The translations under genes were made by a program, and so were the position numbers. 64,000 nucleotides of DNA from Croceimicrobium sp963977415 (lineage in GTDB: Bacteria; Bacteroidota; Bacteroidia; Flavobacteriales; Schleiferiaceae). The notes below the pieces were generated by a model that saw only the letters and a program-made list of their open reading frames with translations, searched no databases and had not been told where the DNA came from. The stretch spans positions 62,001 to 126,000 of the forward strand of contig CAXBOS010000003.1 of the NCBI GenBank assembly GCA_963977415.1. Direction: 5' to 3'. Numbering within the stretch: the stretch's first letter is position 1; the number at the start of each line of letters is the position of its first letter. This document shows positions 44,586 to 53,109 of this stretch, in pieces.

Positions 44586-46103
44586 ATGAGTGAAAATAAG
44601 CGCACGGCACTACTAATTTTAGATGGCTGGGGCATTGCCCGCAATAAAAATGTTTCTGCAATAGATCAGGCCAAAACCCCTTTTGTAGATTCACTCTATC
44701 ATAACTATCCCAACACCAAATTACAGGCATCGGGCTTAGCCGTTGGTTTACCCGATGGTCAGATGGGGAATAGTGAAGTTGGCCACATGAATTTAGGCGC
44801 TGGTCGTGTTGTTTACCAAGATTTAGTACGCATCAATTTGGCGGTAGAAAACGGTAGCCTTGCCAAAGAGCCAGTTTTAGTAGAAGCCTTTGCTTATGCA
44901 AAGAAGGAAGGAAAAAAAGTACATTTTATGGGCTTGCTTTCCGATGGTGGAGTTCACTCACATATTAAGCATTTAAAAGGTTTGCTTAGCGCTGCCGCAG
45001 AAGCCAAATTAAATAATGTTTTTGTTCATGCATTTACAGATGGTCGTGATACCGACCCTCAGGATGGATTGGGCTATATTGCTGATTTAGAAGAGCATTT
45101 ATCCAAAACCACGGGCAGTATTGCCTCGATTGTTGGACGTTATTTTGCTATGGATCGCGATAAGCGCTGGGAAAGAGTTAAGAAAGCCTACGATGTGATG
45201 GTTCACGGTAAAGGCTTAGAGAGCGCATCTGCGAAAGCGGTTTTAGAGGCGAGTTATGCCGCAGGAATAAGCGACGAATTCATTGAACCAGCCATTCTAA
45301 ACCAAGCGGGAACTATTGCCGAAGGTGATGTAGTGCTGTGCTTTAACTTCCGCACCGACCGCGGACGCCAAATAACCACCGCGCTTACGCAAGAAGCTTT
45401 CCCAGAACAGGGTATGAGTCCTTTAAAGCTCCATTACGTAACCATGACGCGTTACGATGATACTTTTAAAGAGGTAAATGTTATTTACGAAAAAGACAAC
45501 CTAAGCGAAACGCTTGGTGAAGTTTTAGAAGCAGCTGGAAAAACCCAAGTGCGCATTGCGGAAACAGAAAAATATCCGCACGTTACTTTCTTCTTTTCGG
45601 GCGGTCGCGAAAACGAATTTAAAGGCGAAAGACGCTTAATGGTTTCCTCTCCCAAAGTCGCCACTTACGACTTACAACCGGAAATGAGTGCCTACGAAGT
45701 ACGCGATACAATTATCGAGGATATAAATACCAACACGCCCGATTTCATTTGCTTGAATTTCGCTAACCCAGATATGGTAGGACACACAGGCGATATGAAC
45801 GCGGCTGTTATTGCTTGCGAAACGGTAGATGCTTGCGCAGAAGCGGTGGTAAAAGCCGGATTAGCAAAAGACTATACTTTCATTATTTTAGCCGACCATG
45901 GCAACGCCGATTGCATGCGTAATGATGATGGTAGTCCTAATACTGCTCATACCACCCAACCGGTACCATGCTTTTTAGTGGGCAATGCAGTTGGCTCTAT
46001 CCAATTACACGAGGGTGTTTTGGGCGATGTTGCTCCCACCTTATTAGATTTATTATCAGTTAACAAACCGGATGCTATGACCGGAAAATCGTTAATTATA
46101 TGA
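44586..46103 (+). CDS. gpmI: 2,3-bisphosphoglycerate-independent phosphoglycerate mutase
   Basis: Converts 3- to 2-phosphoglycerate using two Mn ions. 505 residues, full length. LILDGWGIA (metal Asp13), GNSEVGHMNLGAGR with phosphoserine Ser63, HAFTDGRDTDP, GRYFAMDRDKRWER, NFRTDRGRQI, NFANPDMVGHTG and ILADHGNAD are all in place. First gene of a run gpmI, HAD-like, map, methyltransferase joined by 4 or 20-base overlaps. Confidence 0.98.
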   Translation: MSENKRTALLILDGWGIARNKNVSAIDQAKTPFVDSLYHNYPNTKLQASGLAVGLPDGQMGNSEVGHMNLGAGRVVYQDLVRINLAVENGSLAKEPVLVEAFAYAKKEGKKVHFMGLLSDGGVHSHIKHLKGLLSAAAEAKLNNVFVHAFTDGRDTDPQDGLGYIADLEEHLSKTTGSIASIVGRYFAMDRDKRWERVKKAYDVMVHGKGLESASAKAVLEASYAAGISDEFIEPAILNQAGTIAEGDVVLCFNFRTDRGRQITTALTQEAFPEQGMSPLKLHYVTMTRYDDTFKEVNVIYEKDNLSETLGEVLEAAGKTQVRIAETEKYPHVTFFFSGGRENEFKGERRLMVSSPKVATYDLQPEMSAYEVRDTIIEDINTNTPDFICLNFANPDMVGHTGDMNAAVIACETVDACAEAVVKAGLAKDYTFIILADHGNADCMRNDDGSPNTAHTTQPVPCFLVGNAVGSIQLHEGVLGDVAPTLLDLLSVNKPDAMTGKSLII

Positions 46104-46516
46104 TTTCAGAAGATTCTAAAATTATCGCCGTAGATTTTGACGGCACCATTGTAGATGATATGTTTCCCGAGATTGGTAAGCCAAAAGTATTTGCTTTCCA
46201 AACTCTAAAAATGCTTCAAAAAGATGGGCATAGATTAATTCTTTGGACCTATCGCTTCGGTCGTAAGCTTGATGAAGCGGTGAAATTTTGTCGCGAAAAT
46301 GGCATTGAATTTTACGCAGTAAATAAGAGCTTCCCTGAAGAAATACTTAATGAGAGAGAAGCCAGCCGAAAAATTAATGCCGATATATTTATCGACGATA
46401 GAAATTTACAGGGCTTCCCTGGTTGGGGTGAGGTGTACCAAAAAATTGGTAACAAAGAACAGGAAACCGTCAACAACACTAAACCTAAAAAGAAAGGCTT
46501 CTTTAAATTTAAATGA
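46100..46516 (+). CDS. BT0820-like HAD-type hydrolase
   Basis: 138 residues, small cap-less HAD fold: VDFDGTIVDD (DxD nucleophile motif, 11-20), LILWTYRFGR (motif II Thr/Ser region) and DIFIDDRNLQGFPGW (motif IV DD). Resembles the Bacteroides protein BT0820 group of unknown substrate. Overlaps both gpmI and map by 4 bases. The Lys-rich tail (KPKKKGFFKFK) is unusual for the family. Confidence 0.85.
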   Translation: MISEDSKIIAVDFDGTIVDDMFPEIGKPKVFAFQTLKMLQKDGHRLILWTYRFGRKLDEAVKFCRENGIEFYAVNKSFPEEILNEREASRKINADIFIDDRNLQGFPGWGEVYQKIGNKEQETVNNTKPKKKGFFKFK

Positions 46517-47313
46517 TAAAGTATAAAAGTCCTGCGGAAATTGAAAAACTCCGCGCTGCAGCCCTCGTCGTAAGCAGAACTTTAGGCATGATTGCTAAAG
46601 AAATAAAACCGGGAGTGAAACCCGTTGATCTCGACCGTAAAGCTGAAGAATATATTCTTTCTCAAGGCGCTAAACCGGGTTTTAAAGGCTTATATGGTTG
46701 TCCGAGCACCTTACTTATTTCTAAAAATGAAACCGTTGTTCATGGATTACCCACTGACATTCCCTTGGTGGAAGGCGATATTGTAAGCGTTGATTGCGGC
46801 TCTATCTTGGATGGTTATTATGGCGATCACGCCTACACTTTCGAAGTGGGAGCAGTAGACCCCGCAGTGAAAAAATTACTAGAAGTAACTAAGGAATCCC
46901 TTTACCTTGGTATTGCTGCTTTTAAAGCAGGCAACCGTTTAGGGGATATTGGCCACGCTATTCAGCATCATGCCGAAAAGCATGGCTATGGTGTTGTCCG
47001 TGAATTAGTTGGTCATGGTATTGGAACTAAATTACATGAAGATCCGCAAGTGCCTAATTATGGGAAACAAGGCAAAGGTAAATTGCTTAAAAATGGTATG
47101 ACACTCGCTATTGAGCCCATGATTACCATGGGAACCTTTCGCGTTAAGCAACTAAGCGATGGCTGGACTATTAATACGGTTGATGGAAAAATGGCAGCAC
47201 ACTTCGAGCACGACGTGGCCATGGTTGACGGGAAGCCCGAAATATTATCCACTTTCGATTATGTATATGAAGCCTTGGGCATAAATCCAGAAGATGATAA
47301 AATCAGCATTTAA
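46513..47313 (+). CDS. map: Type I methionine aminopeptidase
   Basis: Removes the initiator Met from nascent proteins. 266 residues. Metal ligands present: Asp in VDCGSILDGYYGDHAYTF (two), His in GHGIGTKLHEDP, Glu in AIEPMIT and Glu in FEHDVAMV. Unlike the gene beside rplO/secY-type operons in many bacteria, it sits here in the gpmI group. Its last 20 bases overlap the start of the methyltransferase gene in another frame. Confidence 0.97.
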   Translation: MIKYKSPAEIEKLRAAALVVSRTLGMIAKEIKPGVKPVDLDRKAEEYILSQGAKPGFKGLYGCPSTLLISKNETVVHGLPTDIPLVEGDIVSVDCGSILDGYYGDHAYTFEVGAVDPAVKKLLEVTKESLYLGIAAFKAGNRLGDIGHAIQHHAEKHGYGVVRELVGHGIGTKLHEDPQVPNYGKQGKGKLLKNGMTLAIEPMITMGTFRVKQLSDGWTINTVDGKMAAHFEHDVAMVDGKPEILSTFDYVYEALGINPEDDKISI

Positions 47314-48064
47314 ATTTGCGCTAAACACCATTCCGCGCCCTCTACTTATTCGTTTAAGCTACGCCGCTGCACCATTATTAGCTCTTTTTTATCGTGGCGA
47401 TAAATTTGAAGATCCCATCGATGGCCGTAAATACCGCAAGCTATTGCCTTATGGCTATAAAGGCCGTCAACGCGAAAATGCTTTAGCGCCCGCCTCACTT
47501 TCACTAGAAAGGCATCGGCTACTTTGGCTTTATCTTAAAACGCGCACCGATTTCTTTAAAAAGCCGCAGTATTTATTGCATATCGCACCCGAACAATGCT
47601 TTTATGGTCGCTTTCGCAAGATGAGTAATTTAAAATATCTCACAGCCGATCTAGATTCTCCTATCGCTGATGTAAAGATGGATATCCACAATATTCAGTA
47701 CGACGATAATACTTTTGATGTAGTATTTTGTAATCACGTTTTAGAGCACGTAGATGACGACCAACAATGTATGCGCGAATTGTGTCGCGTGTTAAAACCT
47801 GGAGGTCTAGCCATTATGCAAGTCCCATTTGAAAAGGGCCGCATGCTTACAGATGAAGACCCAAGCATTACTGATCCCGAAGAACGTATTCGTCGTTTTG
47901 GGCAGTATGATCATGTACGCGTTTATGGTAAAGATTATTCCGAGCGATTGATTAATGCAGGTTTCAAAGTGGATCCGATCGATTTCTCTCAGGAACTAAA
48001 AGCGGAAGAGTATAAAAAATATGCACTAATGCCGGGAGAGATTCTTTATGTCTGCTCCAAATAA
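47294..48064 (+). CDS. Class I SAM-dependent methyltransferase
   Basis: 256 residues. N-terminal 90 residues carry a basic hydrophobic start and RKLLPYGYKGRQRENALAP, found in a Bacteroidota group of methyltransferases. The SAM domain shows YLTADLDSPIADVKMDI, then FDVVFCNHVLEHVDDDQQCM and VLKPGGLAIMQVPF, the UbiE/Methyltransf_11 pattern. Substrate unknown. Overlaps map by 20 bases; if the start is instead internal, the overlap disappears, but the N-terminal similarity favours the call. Confidence 0.85.
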   Translation: MIKSAFKFALNTIPRPLLIRLSYAAAPLLALFYRGDKFEDPIDGRKYRKLLPYGYKGRQRENALAPASLSLERHRLLWLYLKTRTDFFKKPQYLLHIAPEQCFYGRFRKMSNLKYLTADLDSPIADVKMDIHNIQYDDNTFDVVFCNHVLEHVDDDQQCMRELCRVLKPGGLAIMQVPFEKGRMLTDEDPSITDPEERIRRFGQYDHVRVYGKDYSERLINAGFKVDPIDFSQELKAEEYKKYALMPGEILYVCSK

Positions 48065-48083
48065 CAATAAAGAAATTTAAAAG

Positions 48084-48122
48084 AAAAAGGTCGAGCTCTA
48101 ATAGAGAGTTCGACCTTTTTCT
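48084..48122. terminator. Bidirectional terminator
   Basis: Near-perfect stem AAAAAGGTCGAGCTCT / AGAGTTCGACCTTTTT with A and T runs on both sides, between convergent genes, so it can serve both strands. Confidence 0.9.
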
Positions 48123-48142
48123 TTTAAGGAATAATGCTTTTA

Positions 48143-49489
48143 CTAGTAGCCTTGATAAGCTATTTCTTTTTCATTAAAAACAATTTCATTCGCCGCAAGC
48201 TCTTCTAGCATAGGCTCATAAATCTCTTTAGTAATGGGGATTTGCACACCTGGAGTTTTAATATTTCCATTTAAGATATGTCGGCTTGCAATAGCTACTG
48301 GTAAACCAACGGTGCGTGCCATAGCCGTATCCTTCGAATTTCTACCAATAGTTACCATACTCGATTCTATCATGTGTAATTCACCCGCCAGCTCGTAGCC
48401 AAATTTGTGATACATCACAATCATATCTTTATCCTCTTTAGCCAATTGCCACTTGTCTTGCAATATTTTTTGCAGAACCTCAGCTGGAGTAGGTTTGTGC
48501 AAGCCAATTTTAGCATCACTAAAAATCCCAAGCCATTTAAGCTTATCCATTACCTCGCTATCTTGTGGAATGTTCAAATAATGCATTAGTTTCAGCTCCA
48601 CCGAATCGTGGGGGTTGTAGGCTAGAAAGAGATTGGTGAAATCGCGGTAAGTTTTATTCTCACAATCTTCTAAACGATAGGAATCATCAGTCATGCCTAA
48701 TTTTACAAAAACATCCCAAGCGCGGCAAAAACCTGGCCGGCGTAAGGTGCCACGATAGATTGTAGGAATTTCATTGAGGCCATATACTTCACGATAGTTA
48801 AGAGAATCGCGGTTGGCATAGCCTTCAAATCTACCAAAGCCATCCACTTCTATGATCTCGGTGCGACGGAATAAATTGTGATAAGGAATGTATTTGTAAT
48901 TGCCTTCCTGTTTAAATTTCACCGCTCCGCCTGAACCTGCTAGAACCACATTACGTGGGTTCCAAGTAAATTTATAGTGCCAAGGGTTGTTATCACTTTC
49001 GGGAGCGATTAGACCACCGGTAAAGCTTTCGAAAAGTTTCATTTCTCCGCCTTTGGCTTTAATCTCGTCAAGAATTTTCATGGCGCTCAAGTGATCAATA
49101 CCTGGATCTACTCCAATCTCATTTATTAACACTACCCCTGCATCTTTAGCACGCTGATCGAGGGCTTTCATTTCTGCACTAATGTAAGATGCTGTAACCA
49201 TATGTTTACCTAAAGCAATACAATCACTTGCTACCGATATGTGCATGTGAGCTGGCAACATAGAAATCACCAAATCGGCCTTAGAGATAGCAGCGACGCG
49301 GCTTATCTCGTCGTTTACATCAAACTCTATGGCTTCCATTCGAGGGTGATCGCCGGCTTTTTCTTGCGCCAATTCGTAAGATTGATCAGCGATGGTTACC
49401 CGCCAATCCTCGCTGGATGCGTGCTTTTTAAGGTACTCAACTAAAGAATAGGTGGAGCGGCCTGCTCCTATTAAAAGTATACTTTGCAT
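48143..49489 (-). CDS. Saccharopine dehydrogenase family protein
   Basis: 448 residues. N-terminal Rossmann fold (ILLIGAGRSTYSLVEYL, 4-20; ADLVISMLPAHMHISVA), middle INEIGVDPGIDHLSAMKI and SFTGGLIAPESDNNPWHYKFTWNP that are typical of the saccharopine dehydrogenase/LYS9 C-terminal domain group. Family members reduce or oxidise amino-acid adducts of the saccharopine type using NAD(P); lysine metabolism is the likely context. Monocistronic. Confidence 0.9.
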   Translation of the reverse strand: MQSILLIGAGRSTYSLVEYLKKHASSEDWRVTIADQSYELAQEKAGDHPRMEAIEFDVNDEISRVAAISKADLVISMLPAHMHISVASDCIALGKHMVTASYISAEMKALDQRAKDAGVVLINEIGVDPGIDHLSAMKILDEIKAKGGEMKLFESFTGGLIAPESDNNPWHYKFTWNPRNVVLAGSGGAVKFKQEGNYKYIPYHNLFRRTEIIEVDGFGRFEGYANRDSLNYREVYGLNEIPTIYRGTLRRPGFCRAWDVFVKLGMTDDSYRLEDCENKTYRDFTNLFLAYNPHDSVELKLMHYLNIPQDSEVMDKLKWLGIFSDAKIGLHKPTPAEVLQKILQDKWQLAKEDKDMIVMYHKFGYELAGELHMIESSMVTIGRNSKDTAMARTVGLPVAIASRHILNGNIKTPGVQIPITKEIYEPMLEELAANEIVFNEKEIAYQGY

Positions 49490-49536
49490 AGTTTATAAGT
49501 CAATGGCGACAAATTTAGAATTATAGAAAGGTGTTT

Positions 49537-49544
49537 TACCTTTG
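49537..49544 (+). promoter_or_regulatory. Promoter -7 element (TACCTTTG)
   Basis: Exact TAnnTTTG match, 18 bases before the ATG at 49563. It overlaps the alternative TTG start at 49542, arguing against it. Confidence 0.5.
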
Positions 49545-49562
49545 AAGGAATTTAATTTTGGA

Positions 49563-50462
49563 ATGACGCAAAATAATAGGCTTTTACTCCTGCTCTTTTT
49601 AATGCCCATCTGCCTAAGCGCACAAATAAGCCTTATGCTAGAAGATGAAACCAAAACCGGTTTTAAGCTCGTGATTGATGGCTACTTACAAAATGAGCAA
49701 TCCCTTAAAAAAGTGAATTTGCAAAAACTTGAGGCAGGTAAACATGAACTAATTTTCCTAATGAATGATGGGCAAGATTTACACAGAAAAATAAATCTGC
49801 AAGAGCCGGCCAATTATCAATATGTACTGCACCAAAATTATAAAGGTGAGCGGAAATTGCGTTTTCGTGGATCGTACTCTAAATTAAGTCAAAACGCTTT
49901 GGTATTAGATTTCAACCGTAAAACTGTGTACCAAGATATCACTAAGACCATTGCAGTGATAGACAGTTTACCTCATTTCAAAACAAAACCAGATCCCGCT
50001 GTTGTTCTTAAACAAGCTGAAGTAAGTCCTATCAAAGACAGCTCTCAAAACACAGTTACAAGCTTGGTAATTGCCGACCCAAACTCGGAGTTTAAAGAAA
50101 AGGAAAACCCTCTTAGTACCTTGGCTCTTGGGGATACTATTACCCAAAAAATGCCAGTTAAAGAGGCATCTACCGAAAGGGACCAAAGCGAAAGCGCCTT
50201 TAGTGCTTTACAAAATAGCATTCAACTTAATAACTTTGAATTCGACAAAATTCAGATGATAGAGGAATTTCTGGCGGCGGAAAAAATAAAACCCCTGCAA
50301 TTGGAAACTGTTCTTAAAGCACTTAAATACGACCAAAGCCGTTTACAAGTTTTAAAAACTGCCTTAAGTAAACAAGCCGAACTTAAAAGCGATAAAGCTC
50401 TTTTTGTAGCAACACTAGATTACGAACTTAGTCGTCAAAAAGCAGAAACATTCTTTCAATGA
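49563..50462 (+). CDS. Exported DUF4476-like protein
   Basis: 299 residues from the ATG at 49563, which opens a clear signal peptide (MTQNNRLLLLLFLMPICLSA). Residues 20-110 are a beta domain, 110-215 a low-complexity Ser/Thr/Lys linker. The last 85 residues (FDKIQMIEEFLAAEKIKPLQ, then LKALKYDQSRLQVLKTALS) resemble the helical DUF4476 repeat of Bacteroidota exported proteins. Function unknown. Overlaps the DUF423 gene by 4 bases. Confidence 0.7.
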   Translation: MTQNNRLLLLLFLMPICLSAQISLMLEDETKTGFKLVIDGYLQNEQSLKKVNLQKLEAGKHELIFLMNDGQDLHRKINLQEPANYQYVLHQNYKGERKLRFRGSYSKLSQNALVLDFNRKTVYQDITKTIAVIDSLPHFKTKPDPAVVLKQAEVSPIKDSSQNTVTSLVIADPNSEFKEKENPLSTLALGDTITQKMPVKEASTERDQSESAFSALQNSIQLNNFEFDKIQMIEEFLAAEKIKPLQLETVLKALKYDQSRLQVLKTALSKQAELKSDKALFVATLDYELSRQKAETFFQ

Positions 50463-50854
50463 CAATACATCGTTCTACTCTCGCATGGGCAGCCGCCTTT
50501 GCTGCAATAGCCGTTATTTTAGGTGCCTTAGGAGCGCATGCCCTTAAAGGTCAACTATCTGCTGATAGTTTAGAAAGTTTTAAAACCGGAGTGCGCTACC
50601 AAATGTGGCATGCCTTAGCGCTTGCTTTCCTGGCCCTATTACCCTCAAAAGAGTTTAGAGTGAAGTGGGTTAAAATCCTATGGATTTCCGGAATAATTCT
50701 TTTTTCTGGCAGTATTTATTTATTAAGTATTGCTCCTATTTTTGATTTTAATTTCAGGTTTTTAGGCCCAATCACCCCCCTTGGCGGAATTGCTCTTATT
50801 TCGGGATGGATAGTGCTGTTTTTCAAATCGTTAAGAGCTTCCAATAATCCTTAG
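50459..50854 (+). CDS. DUF423 family membrane protein
   Basis: 131 residues, four membrane helices. FAAIAVILGALGAHALKGQL near the N-terminus and YQMWHALALAFLALL are the diagnostic DUF423 (YgdD) motifs; ITPLGGIALISGW closes it. No function known. Start overlaps the previous stop (ATGA). Confidence 0.93.
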   Translation: MTIHRSTLAWAAAFAAIAVILGALGAHALKGQLSADSLESFKTGVRYQMWHALALAFLALLPSKEFRVKWVKILWISGIILFSGSIYLLSIAPIFDFNFRFLGPITPLGGIALISGWIVLFFKSLRASNNP

Positions 50855-50924
50855 TGTACTTTTTACGCTAAGGAAAAGTGCTTATTTTTATCGATTAAAG
50901 AGAGCGATAAGCGGCAATAAGTAT

Positions 50925-50932
50925 TAATTTTG
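50925..50932 (+). promoter_or_regulatory. Promoter -7 element (TAATTTTG) of pckA
   Basis: Exact TAnnTTTG match, 38 bases before the pckA ATG. Confidence 0.5.
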
Positions 50933-50970
50933 CAGCGTAGAATTATTGCTAATTAAAACGCAACACTATT

Positions 50971-52584
50971 ATGTTCAAAGAAGTGAAACCAAGCCACTCC
51001 TCTCTAGAGCAATATGGGATTAAAAATGCCAAAGCCCTTTGGAACCTATCCCCAGAAGATTTAACCAAAATTACTGTTGAGAACAATCTCGGTGAAATTG
51101 CCGATAGCGGTGCTTTATCCATTGACACCGGTGAGTTTAAAGGTCGCTCTCCTCTTGATAGATTTATTGTAAAAGATAGTATTACCGCCGACTCTGTGTG
51201 GTGGGGCAATATCAATATCCCCTTTGAGCCTAATCATTACGATGCCCTAAAAACGAAAGTGATGGACCATTTAAGCGGTCAGGAGCTTTATGTAAGAGAT
51301 GTGTATGCTTGCACAGATGAAAGATACCGCATGAAAATCCGCGTAATCACGGAGTTACCATGGTCTAATCTCTTCGCTAGTAACATGTTTATTGAGCCAA
51401 GCGACGCCGAGCGTGAGAACTTTGAACCCGAATGGATTGTTTTCAATGCTCCTCGTTTTCAGGCGGAAGCTGAAAAAGATCATACTCGTCAGCATAACTT
51501 TGCCATTCTTAACTTTAGTGATAAGGTAGCACTAGTTGGTGGCACTGGGTATACCGGTGAAATTAAAAAGGGAATCTTCTCTGCTTTAAACTTCATCTTA
51601 CCGCATCAAAAGAATGTACTAAGTATGCACTGCTCGGCCAACGTTGGTGAGGATGGTGATACTGCTCTTTTCTTTGGGCTTTCCGGTACTGGTAAAACTA
51701 CTTTAAGCGCCGATCCAAATCGTAGATTAATTGGTGACGATGAGCACGGTTGGACCTCTGATGATGTAATCTTCAACTTTGAGGGTGGCTGTTATGCTAA
51801 AGTTATAGACCTTAGCGAAGAAAAAGAACCCGATATTTTTCATGCTATTAAGCCAGGTGCTCTCTTAGAGAACATCATCTTTAAGCCAGGGACTAAAAAT
51901 GTTGACTTTGAAGATAGTAGTAAAACGGAGAATACTCGCGTAAGCTACCCTATTGATCACATAGAAAATATTCAACCTAACTCTATTGGAGAAAACCCTA
52001 AAAACGTATTCTTCCTTACTTGCGATGCCTATGGAGTTTTACCTCCTATTTCTAAATTAACTCCTGGCCAAGCTGCTTTCCATTTTATTAGTGGTTATAC
52101 TGCTAAAGTGGCCGGTACAGAAGAAGGTATTACCGAGCCAGTGGTTGCTTTCTCCGCTTGTTTTGGCGCCCCTTTCATGCCTTTACACCCCACCAAATAT
52201 GCTGATATGCTAAGCGCTAAAATGCAGCATTCTCATGTAAATGTTTGGTTAGTAAATACCGGCTGGTCCGGAGGCCGCTACGGTGTTGGAAGCCGTATGA
52301 AGTTGAAATATACAAGAGCAATGATCACTGCCGCCTTAAACGGCGAGCTTGACAACGTAGAATTTAAAAATCACGAAGTTTTTGGTTTAGCAATGCCAAC
52401 GGAATGTCCTAATGTTCCACAAGAAATATTGTTTCCACGCAATACTTGGGCTGACAAAGATGCTTACGATGATACTGCAAATACTTTAGCAGAGAAATTC
52501 GTTAAAAACTTTGAAAAATTTGCAGATAACGCCAGCGATGAAATTTTAGCAGGCGCTCCGAAAGTTACTGGAAAAGTGGGTTAA
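50971..52584 (+). CDS. pckA: Phosphoenolpyruvate carboxykinase (ATP)
   Basis: Converts oxaloacetate and ATP to phosphoenolpyruvate and CO2, the first committed step of gluconeogenesis. 537 residues. Key motifs: FKGRSPLDRFIVKD (substrate Arg), LVGGTGYTGEIKKGIFS, FFGLSGTGKTTLSADPNRR (P-loop, around 245), DDEHGW (metal/kinase-2 region) and NTGWSGGRYGVGSRM. Together with tpiA and gpmI in this window it supports growth on amino acids. Monocistronic between promoter and terminator. Confidence 0.98.
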   Translation: MFKEVKPSHSSLEQYGIKNAKALWNLSPEDLTKITVENNLGEIADSGALSIDTGEFKGRSPLDRFIVKDSITADSVWWGNINIPFEPNHYDALKTKVMDHLSGQELYVRDVYACTDERYRMKIRVITELPWSNLFASNMFIEPSDAERENFEPEWIVFNAPRFQAEAEKDHTRQHNFAILNFSDKVALVGGTGYTGEIKKGIFSALNFILPHQKNVLSMHCSANVGEDGDTALFFGLSGTGKTTLSADPNRRLIGDDEHGWTSDDVIFNFEGGCYAKVIDLSEEKEPDIFHAIKPGALLENIIFKPGTKNVDFEDSSKTENTRVSYPIDHIENIQPNSIGENPKNVFFLTCDAYGVLPPISKLTPGQAAFHFISGYTAKVAGTEEGITEPVVAFSACFGAPFMPLHPTKYADMLSAKMQHSHVNVWLVNTGWSGGRYGVGSRMKLKYTRAMITAALNGELDNVEFKNHEVFGLAMPTECPNVPQEILFPRNTWADKDAYDDTANTLAEKFVKNFEKFADNASDEILAGAPKVTGKVG

Positions 52585-52600
52585 TAGATTTTTCAGAATA

Positions 52601-52635
52601 AAAGCCCTGTGGTTATTAATCACGGGGCTTTTTTT
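52601..52635 (+). terminator. Rho-independent terminator of pckA
   Basis: Stem AAAGCCCTGTG / CACGGGGCTTT (one G-T pair) followed by seven T. Confidence 0.88.
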
Positions 52636-52654
52636 ATTTCCTTTACCAAAAAAC

Positions 52655-52662
52655 TATCTTTG
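52655..52662 (+). promoter_or_regulatory. Promoter -7 element (TATCTTTG)
   Basis: Exact TAnnTTTG match, 14 bases before the ATG of the small membrane protein gene. Confidence 0.5.
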
Positions 52663-52676
52663 GCTTTTTAGGATTA

Positions 52677-53036
52677 ATGACGCGCACCGCAAAAACCATA
52701 AACCATTCTGGTTGGCTTTTAATGATCTTCGGACTAACCTTGATTATCATACCAGAACAGGTTATGATATTTTTTTGGAAAGATCTCGTTGCAAATTATT
52801 GGCTCCGAACCCTAGGCTATTTTATTTTCATCGAAGGATTGGTAAGCTATAAAAGCTCCTTTTACGAAGTAGATGGACTTTATCGTTGGATTATCAATTA
52901 CCGCTTATTGCAGCCAGCGTTTTTCATTACTATGCTAATTTCGGACTTTGCCAACCCTGGACTAATGCTTTATTCTACCACGGAACTAGTACTGGGTATT
53001 TATTCCTTCCTCGCTTTTAAGCAAGATAATTCTTAA
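52677..53036 (+). CDS. Small membrane protein, unknown
   Basis: 119 residues with three or four hydrophobic segments (NHSGWLLMIFGLTLIIIP, TLGYFIFIEGLVSY, LLQPAFFITMLISDFA, LVLGIYSFLAF). It belongs to no family I recognise; the layout resembles small DoxX-neighbour membrane proteins. It has its own promoter and is convergent with phoH. Confidence 0.7.
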   Translation: MTRTAKTINHSGWLLMIFGLTLIIIPEQVMIFFWKDLVANYWLRTLGYFIFIEGLVSYKSSFYEVDGLYRWIINYRLLQPAFFITMLISDFANPGLMLYSTTELVLGIYSFLAFKQDNS

Positions 53037-53109
53037 AAGCCACTTCTAGGGCGGCCTAATTTATCGGCTTCAAGCACCCAGCAGTAGATTAGCGATCTAG
53101 CTGAAGCAG